From contig NC_020170.2 of the NCBI RefSeq assembly GCF_000224145.3, positions 2,227,589-2,291,588 of the forward strand: a DNA stretch of 64,000 nt, written 5' to 3'. The notes beneath the pieces were generated by a model. It saw only the letters and a program-made list of their open reading frames with translations. It was not told the origin of the DNA and ran no database searches. Positions 37,601 through 48,202 of this stretch are shown here, one piece after another (the first letter of the stretch is position 1; every line of letters starts with the position of its first letter). The stretch is from Ciona intestinalis. Lineage: Eukaryota; Chordata; Ascidiacea; Phlebobranchia; Cionidae. Made by a program: the position numbers and the translations under genes.

Positions 37601-40600
37601 AACAACAACGTCTTCTACAACAGATAAATCTGTAGCAACAGCAACAACGTCTTCTACAACAGATGAATATGTAGCAACAACAACAACAACAACGTCTTCT
37701 ACAACAGATAAATCTGTAGCAACAGCAACAACGTCTTCTACAACAGATGAATCTGTAGCAAAAACAACAACAACAACAACGTCTTCCACAACAGATGAAT
37801 CTGTAGCAGCAACAACGTCTTCTACGACAGGTGAATCTGTAGCAACAACAACGTCTTCTACAACAGATGAATCTGTAGCAGCAACAACGTCTTCCACAGC
37901 AGATGAATCTGTAGCAACAACAACGTCTTCTACAACAGATGAATCTGTAGCAACAACAACGTCTTCCACAACAGATGAATCTGTAGCAACAACCGTCTTC
38001 TACAACAGATGAATCTGTAGCAACAACAACAACGTCTTCCACAACAGATGAATCTGTAGCAACAACAACGTCTTCTACAACAGATGAATCTGTAGCAACA
38101 ACAACATCTTCTACAACAGATGAATCTAGCAACAACAACAACAACAACGTCTTCTACAACAAATGAATCTGTTGCAACAACAACGTCTTCTACAACAGAT
38201 GAATCTGTAGCAACAACAACGTCTTCTACAACAGATGAATCTGTAGCAACAACAACATCTTCTACAACAGATGAATCTGTAGCAACAACAACGTCTTCCA
38301 CAACAGATGAATCTGGGGCACCAACAACGTCTTCTACAACAGATGAATCTGTAGCAACAACAACGTCTTCTACAACAGATGAATCTGTAGCAACAACAAC
38401 GTCTTCTACAACAGATGAATCTGTAGCAACAACAACGTCTTCCACAACAGATGAATCTGTAGCAACAACAACGTCTTCTACAACAGATGAATCTGTAGCA
38501 ACAACAACGTCTTCTACTACAAATGAATCTGTAGTAGCAACAACAACGTCTTCTACAACAGATGAATCTGTAGCAACAACAACGTCTTCTACAACAGATG
38601 AATCTGTAGCAACAACAACGTCTTCTGCAACAGATGAATCTGTAGCAACAACAACGTCTTCTACAACAGATGAATCTGTAGCAACAACAACGTCTTCTGC
38701 AACAGATGAATCTGTAGCAACTACAACGTCTTCTGCAACAGATGAATCTGTAGCAACAACAACGTCTTCTACAACAGATGAATCTGTAGCAACAACAACG
38801 TCTTCTGCAACAGATGAATCTGTAGCAACAACAACGTCTTCTACAACAGATGAATCTGTAGCAACAACAACGTCTTCTGCAACAGATGAATCTGTAGCAA
38901 CAACAACGTCTTCTGCAACAGATGAATCTGTAGCAACAACAACGTCTTCTGCAACAGATGAATCTGTAGCAACAACAACGTCTTCCGCAACAGATGAATC
39001 TGTAGCAACAACAACGTCTTCCGCAACAGATGAATCTGTAGCAACAACAACGTCTTCTGCAACAGATGAATCTGTAGCAACAACAACGTCTTCCACAACA
39101 GATGAATCTGTAGCAACAACAACGTCTTCCACAACAGATGAATCTGTAGCAACAAAAGTTAGCTCATCGACAACGCAATCTACCTCGAAAACAGACAAAC
39201 CTATTATTCGCGGTGGATCCGGCAAAACAACAACAGATTCTACAAATAAAACAGATTCAACCCCAACTAAAACCAAGCCAGGAGTTAATGATTCTCCACC
39301 CACGACCCATGCTACTAAGCAGCCTAGTGCAGACGCATCTTTCTCTACCACAACACCATTTAGTCCACTGGAACCAACAGAGCCGCTTACAACAACCTAC
39401 CCAGTAGTTGTGACTGGAGATGTAGAAGTGATCCCTACCACGGCGGTAAATCAAATTGGAAGCGGCGAAGGTCCAACATCAGGTTAGAGCTTTAGATGTT
39501 ATTTGTTGTTGCCCTTGTCGATCTATGTCGTAAGCTTTATTTATTTATCCTAACGTTTAACCATAAATTATGTAACATTGTACTGGCTAAGTTTAATTAT
39601 TAGTATATGGTCATAGATAATGGTACAACTTCAAACGGTGGTAGCGAAATGACTGTGGGTCAAGACGAAGGCAGAACCAACCGTATTCAACAAGGTTATT
39701 CGACAATCTGTAGACCGAACAACATAACCGTATTAGTAGACAAGGTACATAATATATAGATGGTTAATTGAATATACTGTGGGGTAAGATGAATCTTGTT
39801 AGCACATAATATCCCATATTGCCTCATGTTTTTTTTTTTAAATTGGACGCAGCTTTTATATTTTTGTAAATATTATTTGTTTACTCCCAAAAATTAAAAG
39901 AATGAAAACATTGTGCATCTTAACTCAACCTACGTATGTATATTCGTATACGAAGAAGTCTAAAAGTTTGTATCGAATTCAGGCTGTCATCGCAAACTAC
40001 GAACGCAAATACGGACCTTTACATTTAAATGACGAACTGGACCCACGATGTGTTGGTGTGGAACATCCAACCTACTATAGATACACCATTGCTCCAAATC
40101 TTATGGATTGTGGAACTACAATAGAGGTAATTTGTAGTATAAATAAAGAACATTGATCATATACAACTGCTTAAGGCTTTGAATGTGCCTGAAAATCAAC
40201 AGAAAGGCTATTTGTGCAATTAAATATTTTTAACACATTGATTATTATAGGAGTGTCATTTTTTGACACTTTTAACACATTTACAGAAAACGCAAGAAAT
40301 CTAATATTTACCCCTCTTTTTTGCAGCTGAACGACACGCATGTCAATTTCACAAATACAGTGTCCAACAATAAGTATCGGAACGAGTGGTACCGGAATAT
40401 AACCGACCATGGAGGCACAGTAATACTGGGCAACAGGGCTGCACGGAATCCAGGGGTTTTCGTCAACATGAGAATATGGTGCACATTTCCACTCGATTTG
40501 AGCGTATCTATGGCTTACCCATTCCTGCCACAAATCACGTAAGTAATTTTAGTAATATTCTTTACAAGTCGGACGTATAGTGGGGTTGGGTAAGATATGA

Positions 40601-43600
40601 CATGTTTTCATACTCTTTGCTCGACCCATTTGGTAGTGAACGAAGAATTTTATATAAACGTAGCCCCGCGACTGTTGAATAGCGTTGTTAATTGTACAAA
40701 CACGTCCAGGAAATATCAGATTCACGCTCTGGTAGTATTTCTTTTTACCTCAAATACAGTATACCATTTTTTTGGAGGGAATTATGAAACCGATTTTAAT
40801 ACATTATATTACGTTCTTTTCTGTAGGCAGCAAGTTTTGACATTCAATATCTCTGGCCATGGGCAATTTTCAGCTGCCATGCAGTTGTATAAATCGAACG
40901 CGTATGACGACCCATACATCGCCCCACCAACGCTACAGTCAAACGAAACCCTCTACGTTGGAATATCCTTACTTGAAACTCATAACTCTACATTCATGGT
41001 AAATATCAGTACCTATAACGAAACGAATTTAAAAAATAAAAATAAAAAAACGACTATAGTAAAAAAAACAAACAAACATTTTTTTGTTGTTACAGGTTGT
41101 AAAACGCTGTTGGGGCACACCCGAGCGAGCGCACGATCACCCCCGGCAATACCCAATAATCAGCGACTACTGCAGAGTTCCGGAGAGTCTGGGTGGTAGT
41201 GTTAAAGTAATGGGGAACGGGGAAGGGCGGAAAGTGAAGTGGGAGGGCTCTGTGTTTAAGTTTATTGATTTCCAACAAGTTTGGCTGCACTGTGAGATAA
41301 GAGTTTGCTTCGGGGATGATTGTAAACCGGTGGGTAGCTGCTACCAAAATTATATATATAGTAGGGTGGGGGAAGATGGCACACCTTTTCATTTTGTTTT
41401 CTCTTTTCATTTGGTAGTAAACAAAGAACATTCAAAGAATGGTGAAACCGTATCCTTACGACTTCCACAGACCGTTGTTAATTCTTTAAAACACGATCAG
41501 GCTATTTGAAAATTATTTGTTAAAGGTGTCCCATCCTCCCCCACCCTACTACAGTACTGTGGGGTAAGATGGGATACGGCTGGCGGCTAAAATCTATTAT
41601 TTCCTGATCGTGATTTAACAATTACCAACGCTCTTGTAGAGTCGCGGGGTTCCGGTTTTATAATTCTGTTAATGTTATACGTTTACTTCAAAATGAGTCG
41701 AAAATGTAGGAGGATTAAAAGATGTTAGTTCCATCTTACCCCACTTTACTATACATAAGCGATTTAAATACTTGAATACCCCTGCTTACAAATATGAATT
41801 TAAGGACTGTGAAGAGACAACTTCTCGACGAAAACGATCNNNNNNNNNNNNNNNNNNNNNNNNNNNNNNNNNNNNNNNNNNNNNNNNNNGGACTTTACAG
41901 TTAAATGACGAGCTGGATCCACGATGTGTTGGGTGTGTAACATCCAACCTACTATAGATACACCATTGCTCCAAATCTTATGGATTGTGGAACTACAATA
42001 GAGGTAATTTGTAGTATAAATAAAGAACATTGATCATATACAACTGCTAAGGCTTTGAATGTGCCTGAAAATCAACAGAAAGTCTATTTGTGCAATTAAA
42101 TATTTTTAACACATTGATTATTATAAAAGTGTCATTTTTTGATACTTTTAACACATTTACAAAAAACGCAAGAAATCTAATATTTAAACCTCTTTTTTGC
42201 AGCTGAACGACACACATGTCAATTTCACAAATACAGTGTCTAACAATAAGTATCGGAACGAGTGGTACCGGAATATAACCGACCATGGAGGCACAGTAAT
42301 ACTGGGCAACAGGGCTGCACGGAATCCAGGGGTTTTCGTCAACATGAGAATATGGTGCACATTTCCACTCGATTTGAGCGTATCTATGGCTTACCCATTC
42401 CTGCCACAAATCACGTAAGTAATTTTGGTAATATTCTTTACAAGTCGGACGTATAGTGGGGTTGGGTAAGATATGACATGTTTTCATACTCTTTGCTCGA
42501 CCCATTTGGTAGTGAACGAAGAATTTTATATAAACGTAGCCCCCGCGACTGTTGAATAGCGTTACATACACGTCCAGGAAATATCAGATTCACTCTCTGG
42601 TAGTATTTCTTTTTACCTCAAATACAGTATACCATTTTTTGGAGGGAATTATGAAACCGATTTTAATACATTATTTTACGTTCTTTTCTGTAGGCAGCAA
42701 GTTTTGACATTCAATATCTCTGGTCATGGGCAATTTTCAGCTGCCATGCAGTTGTATAAATCGAACGCGTATGACGACCCATACATCGCCCCACCGACGC
42801 TACAGTCAAACGAAACCCTCTACGTTGGAATATCCTTACTTGAAACTCATAACTCTACATTCATGGTAAATATCAGTACCTATAACGAAACAAATTAAAA
42901 AAATAAAAATAAAAAAACGATTATAGTAAAAAAACAAACAAACAAACATGTTTTGTTGTTACAGGTTGTGAAACGCTGTTGGGGCACACCCGAGCGAGCG
43001 CACGATCACCCCCGGCAATACCCAATAATCAGCGACTACTGCAGAGTTCCGGAGAGTCTGGGTGGTAGTGTTAAAGTAATGGGGAACGGGGAAGGGCGGA
43101 AAGTGAAGTGGGAGGGCTCTGTGTTTAAGTTTATTGATTTCCAGCAAGTTTGGCTGCACTGTGAGATAAGAGTTTGCTTCGGGGATGATTGTAAACCGGT
43201 GAGTAGCTGCCACCAAAATTATATATATATAGTAGGGTGGGGGAAGATGGCACACCTTTTCATTTTGTTTTCTCTTTTCATTTGGTAGTAAACAAAGAAC
43301 ATTCAAAGAATGGTGAAACCGTATCCTTACGACTTCCACAGACCGTTGTTAATTCTTTAAAACACGATCAGGCTATTTGAAAATTATTTGTTAAAGGTGT
43401 CCCATCCTCCCCCACCCTACTACAGTACTGTGGGGTAAGATGGGATACGGCTGGCGGCTAAAATCTATTATTTCCTGATCGTGATTTAACAATTACCAAC
43501 GCTCTTGTAGAGTCGCGGGGTTCCGGTTTTATAATTCTGTTAATGTTATACGTTTACTTCAAAATGAGTCGAAAATGTAGGAGGATTAAAAGATGTTAGT

Positions 43601-44356
43601 TCCATCTTACCCCACTTTACTATACATAAGCGATTTAAATACTTGAATACCCCTGCTTACAAATATGAATTTAAGGACTGTGAAGAGACAACTTCTCGAC
43701 GAAAACGATCAGCCAATAGTGATGGTGGAAGTGTACACGTGATTAGCGCTGGACCAATCTCGTTAGACAGGCCTAGAGGACCAGTGGTTGAATCGGTAGC
43801 TTCTGGCACGACAACTTGTAAGTTCGTGAATAAACAACTGTGAGTTTGTAATTTACTGTTCATGTTTTTTTCAGCTCCCGAAGCACCAGCTGTAGATATG
43901 GAGAAAACAACTGTGTTGATTGCAGTCGGGGGGTTGTGCTTTGTGATTCTGATTTGCTTAATTGTTATAGTCGGTGTGCTTGTCCGCCTTCATAAGAAAC
44001 GTAGGTTGCAAAAGAATCAAAATTCGTCGACCGAATCCACTACTGCCTTCGAGTCACGAAATTTTGAAGCGCCTGTTCCAGACGGAAGTGATTATTTCGA
44101 AATTTCTCGCTCAACTTCACACTTGCAATCCTTTACACCACCACCGTCCTCCAGCGGACACGGTCGAGTGGAATCATCCATCCGCACAGTGTCGCAACTC
44201 AAAACAGTCTCCAACGACAACGCAGCTTTTCTAGGGTCCAACAGCGACATCTCAAGTGCTAATAAGAATATCAATGACAAACACAACGTGGCGCCCAACA
44301 CCAACAAGACTCCAGGATCTGGTGTGACGTCACATGGTGCGAACGTCATCTCGTAA
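28688..44356 (+). CDS. FnIII / mucin-like repeat / ZP-domain type I membrane protein
   Basis: Exons: 28688-28742 (signal peptide MWRKIFVLFFFLERITAL), 29115-29254, 30587-30710, 31043-31240, 33395-33532, 34012-34197, 34481-34665, 35623-35797, 36350-36432, 36738-36774, 36904-39482, 39617-39744, 39983-40126, 40327-40538, 40827-40998, 41096-41329, 43676-43817, 43875-44356. The first eight give four FnIII domains, most split by one central intron. The big exon encodes a Thr/Ser mucin stalk. The ZP domain has four ZP-N cysteines (CRPNN, CVGVE, DCGTT, WCTF) and a ZP-C half (KRCWGTP, DYCRVP, LHCEIRVC). A furin site RRKR, a transmembrane helix (VLIAVGGLCFVILICLIVIV) and a Ser-rich tail of about 120 residues follow. 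Such ZP proteins are usually cleaved at the furin site and polymerise extracellularly. Two oddities: the ZP exons are repeated around an N gap, and the reading frame changes inside the stalk. A receptor or extracellular coat role is inferred. Confidence 0.8.
28765..29025. repeat. Approx. 125-bp imperfect tandem duplication in the first intron of the FnIII/ZP gene
   Basis: The block starting CACTTGGTGAATTTTTGTTA recurs, diverged, starting TAACTTAGTGATTTTTCGTT. Both share AAGCG and GCGTATTC/ACGTATTC landmarks in the same order. Confidence 0.6.
29352..29550 (+). mobile_element. MITE, family A/B
   Basis: AAGTAGGGTGGGGAGAAGAT at the left and ACCCCACAGTACTATA at the right. Lies in the intron splitting FnIII domain 1. 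Confidence 0.8.
31290..31443 (-). mobile_element. MITE, partial
   Basis: Right half well preserved (GTTTACTACCAAATGGGACG, then TGTCCCATCTTACCC); left end decayed. Confidence 0.65.
31432..31592. repeat. 80-bp tandem duplication that includes a MITE end
   Basis: CATCCAACTATATACTCGCA through GATTACTTCCAC occurs twice in tandem with only a few differences. The first bases are the MITE terminus, so the duplication is younger than the insertion. Confidence 0.85.
31949..32142 (+). mobile_element. MITE, family A, inside a larger palindrome
   Basis: Complete copy with core GTAGTAAGCAAAGAACAT. About 33 bases on each side also form an inverted repeat (see Part 2). Confidence 0.85.
32186..32353 (-). 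mobile_element. MITE, family B (decayed)
   Basis: CAGTACTATATATCTTAATT at the left, ATTTTACCCCAACGTATTATA at the right, and a reversed core TTCGTTTACTA. Confidence 0.6.
33184..33373 (-). mobile_element. MITE, family B
   Basis: Left end TATAGTACTATATGGAGTAA, right end CATCTTACCCCACCCTGGTA. Ends just before an FnIII exon. Confidence 0.7.
34240..34322. mobile_element. MITE with most of the core deleted
   Basis: Both ends remain (CATAGTAGGGTGGGAAAAGA and CGGCCTTCCCCACCCAACTG), with only about 40 bases between them. Confidence 0.75.
34676..34698. repeat. TA microsatellite
   Basis: Eleven or more TA units directly after an FnIII exon donor and adjoining a MITE. Confidence 0.9.
34696..34873 (-). 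mobile_element. MITE, family A (left end decayed)
   Basis: Reversed body with TATCCAAATATCCTGATCG and right end CCATCTTCTGCCATCTTACT. Confidence 0.7.
34885..35032. mobile_element. MITE remnants, overlapping
   Basis: Isolated ends GGTTGGGGTAAGATGG, TATTAGGGTGGGCTAATATG and ATCTTACCCCACAGTAC without a recognisable core. Confidence 0.5.
35995..36110 (-). mobile_element. SINE-like tRNA-derived fragment
   Basis: Read on the minus strand: GGTTAGCGCGCCCGCCTTCA (box-A-like), then GTCAGGTTCGAGCG (box-B-like), in tRNA order and spacing. Lies in an intron of the FnIII/ZP gene. The GGTTCGAG box is intact, so it may be fairly young or still able to bind TFIIIC. Confidence 0.5.
37500..39155 (+). repeat. 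Coding 36-bp minisatellite (mucin-like TTDESVATTTSS repeat)
   Basis: About 44 tandem units, mostly 36 bases long, encode Thr/Ser-rich TTDESVATTTSS, an ideal substrate for dense O-glycosylation. Early units vary (DKSVA, DEYVA, GESVA, extra Thr); units after about 38160 are almost identical and differ mainly by SSTT versus SSAT, which suggests recent homogenisation. Near 37990 and 38127 the unit length departs from a multiple of three, so the frame at the start and end of the exon differ by a net shift. In such an array this is more likely an assembly or sequencing error than a real break. Long open frames on the other strand are by-products of the repeat. Confidence 0.9.
39770..39942 (-). mobile_element. 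MITE, family B (decayed)
   Basis: Left end ACTGTGGGGTAAGATGAA, reversed core TTTGTTTACTCCC, decayed right end. Lies between two ZP exons. Confidence 0.65.
40576..40765 (+). mobile_element. MITE in ZP segment copy 1
   Basis: TATAGTGGGGTTGGGTAAGA start and GTAGTGAACGAAGAA core; the right end is decayed. Confidence 0.65.
41355..41550 (+). mobile_element. MITE, family A, in ZP segment copy 1
   Basis: Complete: TATAGTAGGGTGGGGGAAGA to CTCCCCCACCCTACTACA. Confidence 0.9.
41550..41756 (-). mobile_element. MITE, family B, abutting the previous copy
   Basis: AGTACTGTGGGGTAAGATGG to CCATCTTACCCCACTTTACT. A and B copies lie end to end. Confidence 0.85.
41840..41889. other. Assembly gap of 50 N
   Basis: Exactly 50 N, a placeholder size, separating the two near-identical ZP segments. 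Confidence 0.99.
42451..42633 (+). mobile_element. MITE in ZP segment copy 2
   Basis: Counterpart of 40576-40765, with a short deletion after AATAGCGTT. Confidence 0.65.
43226..43424 (+). mobile_element. MITE, family A, in ZP segment copy 2
   Basis: Counterpart of 41355-41550, nearly identical. Confidence 0.9.
43424..43626 (-). mobile_element. MITE, family B, in ZP segment copy 2
   Basis: Counterpart of 41550-41756, nearly identical. Confidence 0.85.
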
Positions 44357-44994
44357 ACCAATTTTTCCCTTATTTAAAAAGTTCCTGTAGATAGTTAATG
44401 GGAAACCCGCAGTAGGCTTACGGTTAGTCCATAGCAATATTAGAGTCCAATAACGCTTTACAGTTTTTGATTGCCCAGTTTTGCAACATTAAAACAAATC
44501 CATACCTTTACAATACATACATCGTAGCGAACACTTTTTCGAATTCACTACAATATTGAAAGAAAAGCTGTGAAAAACGAACGAATTAGTCAATTAACTT
44601 TGTGTTTCTTATTTGCCGCCTATTATTATGTAAAGCCGAATATTTGCCCGCAGTGTTAATTATTCGTCGTATATTTTGTAACCGCCTGCTTTACACATTT
44701 GCCAAGAAAGCACAGGAGCTAAATAAATTATCTTTCCCGCGTAAATTGCACTCGGTTTTGAAAAAAAAAGTTATACGTACGTGACGTAGCCAATAACATT
44801 GAAAATCATATAATTTTATAAGGTATACAAATAAGCTAGAGCAGATATAGTTTAAATTGACATTCAGATGGTCGCGACTTTCCTATATTCCTGTTAAATG
44901 ACTAATCTGAGTGGGCCTGCACATATACGTGTATTGTACCACTCTTACTGGGCGAATAATATATTTTTGATTTGATAAAACGTAAAACAAACAA

Positions 44995-45222
44995 GTATAG
45001 GTTGGGGAAAACTGGGATATTTAAGCACACATTCTTTCATATTTTAACACCAATTTTCAATATAGTTAATAACAGTAAATGACTGTGGCGCGTGCATTAT
45101 ACAGTCGTGAGCATGCTGTCGAATATACATGGAACATTTATATTTTGTTTTTCCTGAAATGGAGCAATGAAAAGTAATACTGTCCCATATTACCCGGTCA
45201 CATTTTACCCCACCACCGCTAC
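44995..45222 (-). mobile_element. MITE, family B (diverged)
   Basis: AGTATAGGTTGGGGAAAACT to ATTTTACCCCACCACCGCTA; the interior is diverged and longer than usual. Confidence 0.6.
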
Positions 45223-45223
45223 T

Positions 45224-45422
45224 ATATAGTAGGGTGGGGGAAGATGGAGCACCTTTTCAATCTATTTTCTTTTCTAATTTGGTAGTAAACAAACATTTAA
45301 CGATTTTTTATAAAACTTTATCCTCACGGCTCCCATAGACCGTTGTTTATTGTTTAAAACACGATCAGGATATTTAGTTATTATGTGTCAAAGGTGTCCC
45401 ATCTTCCCCCACCCTACTATAT
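45224..45422 (+). mobile_element. MITE, family A
   Basis: Well preserved: TATAGTAGGGTGGGGGAAGA to CTTCCCCCACCCTACTATA, core GTAGTAAACAAACATT. Confidence 0.9.
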
Positions 45423-45782
45423 ATCATTTTTTGTTTGTTCCATCTGCACTGAGGTAATGCTGGGACAGCTGTAAATTCCAGACACGTTTGCGGAATAATT
45501 TACAACAATAAGCTGTTCATGTAAGTAACACGGATAAATTAAAGTGACTCAATTTTGTAAAATAGAACAATATTGCAAATCTACGTCGGCTTAACCAAGC
45601 CCACACAGAAAGATGTACAAATCATATTATGAACTACGTAATGCCAAGCGTGGGCATAACCTATATTAAATTAAACACCAAATAATTAAAAAAAGGACTC
45701 CATATTACGCAGTTTTCAAATAAAAAAATAATATTTGAAAGAGGCACATAAACCAATATTCTCAAATATAAAAATGAAAACG

Positions 45783-46886
45783 TTATACATTGTTCGGCGT
45801 TAGGTCAATTTCCCTACCTTTATAACATATGCGACCTTTAAATGGTAGAATAATATCTGTCCAGTCGACGTAAGTGAAAAATAAGCAAAGAATGTTTAAT
45901 ATAATGTTAAGGTGGTAAAGCACACTTAGTCCAAACATGGGTATATTGTTTGGCAGCCACATTGCAACTAATGCTCCGACTACGTCTGTTGTTATGCCAA
46001 GAGTAGCGCTCACTAATGCGCGTTTAACACATTTGAAAAGGCGAACCCTTGACCCAGAAGTACAGCGAGATCGCGTCGGCAGAGTCGGCGACTTTGGTGG
46101 GACTCTATTACGCATCTGTCTATTATGGCAGATAATTGGGTACACGAAGAGAAAAGTTAACAAGAGCTGAATACTTATGGTCGATATTACCAGAAATACA
46201 AACGGTACGAAGACTGTTGTTTTATACGATTCCACTGATGGCGTGCAACTGTTCTGTTGTACAGTGTAGTCCCTCCACCAGAGATGTAATACCATGGATA
46301 TGGTAAGAGTGGACAGCATGTGCAAATACGTTACGTAACTGAGACGAACGAGCCAGTTTGAGCGGATGTGGCGCAGAAGAGGATTTGCATAGAAAGCCAA
46401 CTGACGACACCAGAGAAATACCAAACACCCGTGTATACAAAAACCGGTCAATATTATCATCACTTTACTGATAACGTTGCATTTTTGGTCTGAATCATTG
46501 CCATGCATAAGAATCATTTGTTCATTAACGAAACGGAGAAACGCAACGATAAGCGTGGAGAAGAGAGCAAGGTACATCCATTTTCCTGGGTCATTTTTTA
46601 GTTCTTTTAATCCAGGTCCGTTCGCTTTCGTGGAGTCTTCACCTTCATTACTAGAGCTGGAGTTTGTTCTTCGATTACATGTTCTTATAGTGCTTTTGAA
46701 ACGTTGGGCATAATTTGTGGTTTGTGATGTCAGTTGACGACGGACGAACAGAATCACACATAGCATTAGATATACGACAAACAGGCCGCATATTAATGAG
46801 ACGATCTCGCAAATGTACCACAGAATAATACTTGTTTTGTCGTTGGTAGCATCATCATACGTACTGTTTCCAATATGACTTTGCAT
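45783..46886 (-). CDS. Intronless seven-transmembrane orphan protein
   Basis: An uninterrupted 367-residue frame from ATG at 46886 to the stop at 45783. Seven hydrophobic segments are visible, at about residues 19-48, 104-127, 139-167, 183-206, 225-252, 291-314 and 318-345. There is a short N terminus with an N-glycosylation site (NST) and no signal peptide, a Ser/basic-rich loop after TM1 (SSSSNEGEDSTK) and a basic loop between TM5 and TM6. The topology matches a G-protein-coupled receptor, but I see no DRY or NPxxY motif and cannot name a class. It could be a lineage-specific chemoreceptor-like or other seven-pass protein. The lack of introns is unlike most neighbours. It is convergent with the ZP gene and upstream of nothing obvious on its own strand. 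Confidence 0.7.
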   Translation of the reverse strand: MQSHIGNSTYDDATNDKTSIILWYICEIVSLICGLFVVYLMLCVILFVRRQLTSQTTNYAQRFKSTIRTCNRRTNSSSSNEGEDSTKANGPGLKELKNDPGKWMYLALFSTLIVAFLRFVNEQMILMHGNDSDQKCNVISKVMIILTGFCIHGCLVFLWCRQLAFYANPLLRHIRSNWLVRLSYVTYLHMLSTLTISMVLHLWWRDYTVQQNSCTPSVESYKTTVFVPFVFLVISTISIQLLLTFLFVYPIICHNRQMRNRVPPKSPTLPTRSRCTSGSRVRLFKCVKRALVSATLGITTDVVGALVAMWLPNNIPMFGLSVLYHLNIILNILCLFFTYVDWTDIILPFKGRICYKGREIDLTPNNV

Positions 46887-48202
46887 GACAGTAATGTAAT
46901 TTCAGGCCTATATATTCAAAAGTACAAACAAAACCTTAACCCTTAAGTGAAGTTTAAGCTAATATGTTTACCGGTATTCTGATAAACCCACGACTCTTCT
47001 TCATAGATCTGTTTTCCTACATTTACCACAAATATGACGCTTTTTTAAATCTATCTCTTTGATTCCTGGTGCACAAATTGAGGTAAATAACAAATACTAT
47101 TTAGCTATGAATTCAAAATACGGACGTATAATTAAGCTTGTACAGAAAATATCCTTGCGTTTCACATAACGTACCGATTTCTTATTAGCAGAAACCTACA
47201 ACTGTTAGAAGATATATGGACAATTACATCACGTGATGAAAATTTACTAAGGCGACTGAATATAAACAATAGCAATTCCCCAGTTGCTACGTTTTCCTGG
47301 AAACATAAACCAGAGCTGAATTAGAATACAAGGAAGGCGTGGGCGCTACACGTTTCTATTAGTAGGTCGAAACTAATCTTATTATATTTATAGCCTAATA
47401 TGTGAAGTCCACATATTTTCTCAATGTTTAATTGCTGCTCAAGGCTATTGTTCACGTGCTATTTCTAAAGAACGACTTACAATTTGTCCAGTATATTTAA
47501 CGCTATAGTTTCATGATTTTGCTTACACCTAACACATCGTTTACAAAGACGGCGATTAGAATTTTGCTTCTGACAGTTACGGACCATTTTCGGTAGAATA
47601 AAAGTTACGTCCCTAAAACTGTTATTCGTAGGTGGACAAATTGCAGTGTCACAAAGTAAAAGATTTAAGCACGTCGAATCCGCGTGGGTGCTACCGAAAA
47701 ACGGATTTAGTTATATTGTACTGCGTTGGCTAAATTGCACACCATGCTTAGTCTGAAATGTCAGTTTTTGTTTGACGTAAAAACTTTCCTGTAGACCTAT
47801 TTTAAAAATGACGCGCTTTACGTAGGAAAATTTCTTTCTCATAAACTGTATTCTACCCTGCCTTTTGCCTACGTTTTGACACCTAGTTATACATAGGAAT
47901 TGAAGACAAAACGTTACAAACAGATATATATTGAACATTGATTTTCGGTTTTAACTCGTTTCGCAGGCAAAATAATACCGAAACGCTAGGTTATAAAAGT
48001 GTACACATGTCTGGAACCATTTTTTGTTATAAGAAACCAAAGAACTAGCTAACAAATTTCTGGTCACAGTGAAATGTGTAATTTCGTTGTGCCAAAAACT
48101 GCCAGCAACCAACGAGCGCATGCAGAACCAAAGTAAATCATGCTACATGACTGGGATGGGGGGGGAAAAATTCTCGCAATAACGAAAAGCAACTAAACTT
48201 GA
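46887..48202. other. Intergenic region between the 7TM gene and CCT1
   Basis: 1.3 kb of AT-rich DNA with no MITE, no recognisable exon and no RNA gene. It should contain the promoter of the 7TM gene and the 3' UTR of CCT1; nothing specific stands out. Confidence 0.4.

Larger units (their letters stand above)
40013..41839 (+). repeat. ZP-domain segment, copy 1 of a near-identical 1.8-kb repeat
   Basis: 1827 bases covering part of one ZP exon, three full ZP exons (40327-40538, 40827-40998, 41096-41329), the introns with three MITEs, and the start of the furin-site exon (41805 onward). It stops at the 50-N gap, directly after the codons for RRKR. The same stretch recurs at 41890-43710 with only scattered substitutions and small indels, in introns as well as exons. 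Confidence 0.9.
41890..43710 (+). repeat. ZP-domain segment, copy 2 of the 1.8-kb repeat
   Basis: 1821 bases matching copy 1 from the middle of the first ZP exon to the furin-site codons. The exons recur at 42203-42414, 42694-42865 and 42965-43198. The first coding fragment (41890-42003) has a one-base frame difference from copy 1 right beside the gap, as expected of low-quality contig-end sequence. The same three MITEs sit in the same places. The most economical reading is a second haplotype of a single ZP domain; a real domain duplication is the alternative. Confidence 0.85.
44357..45782. other. Intergenic region between the ZP gene and the 7TM gene
   Basis: It holds the 3' UTR of the ZP gene, with a possible AATAAA at 44722-44727, then AT-rich DNA and two abutting MITEs of opposite orientation (44995-45222 and 45224-45422). 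The last 360 bases before the 7TM stop codon show nothing recognisable. The two genes are convergent. Confidence 0.5.

Noticed and set aside
37500-39155. Regular repeat array considered as CRISPR-like or satellite DNA
   Set aside because: Units abut without unique spacers and are in frame with coding exons of a eukaryotic gene.
37328-39351. Long minus-strand frames (up to 473 codons) over the mucin array
   Set aside because: They are by-products of the 36-base repeat, which has no stop in several frames; the plus-strand exon with flanking splice sites explains the region.
41096-43198. Genuine protein with two successive ZP domains
   Set aside because: Intron-level identity, a placeholder gap and an edge error point to an allelic misassembly. 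Kept only as an alternative.
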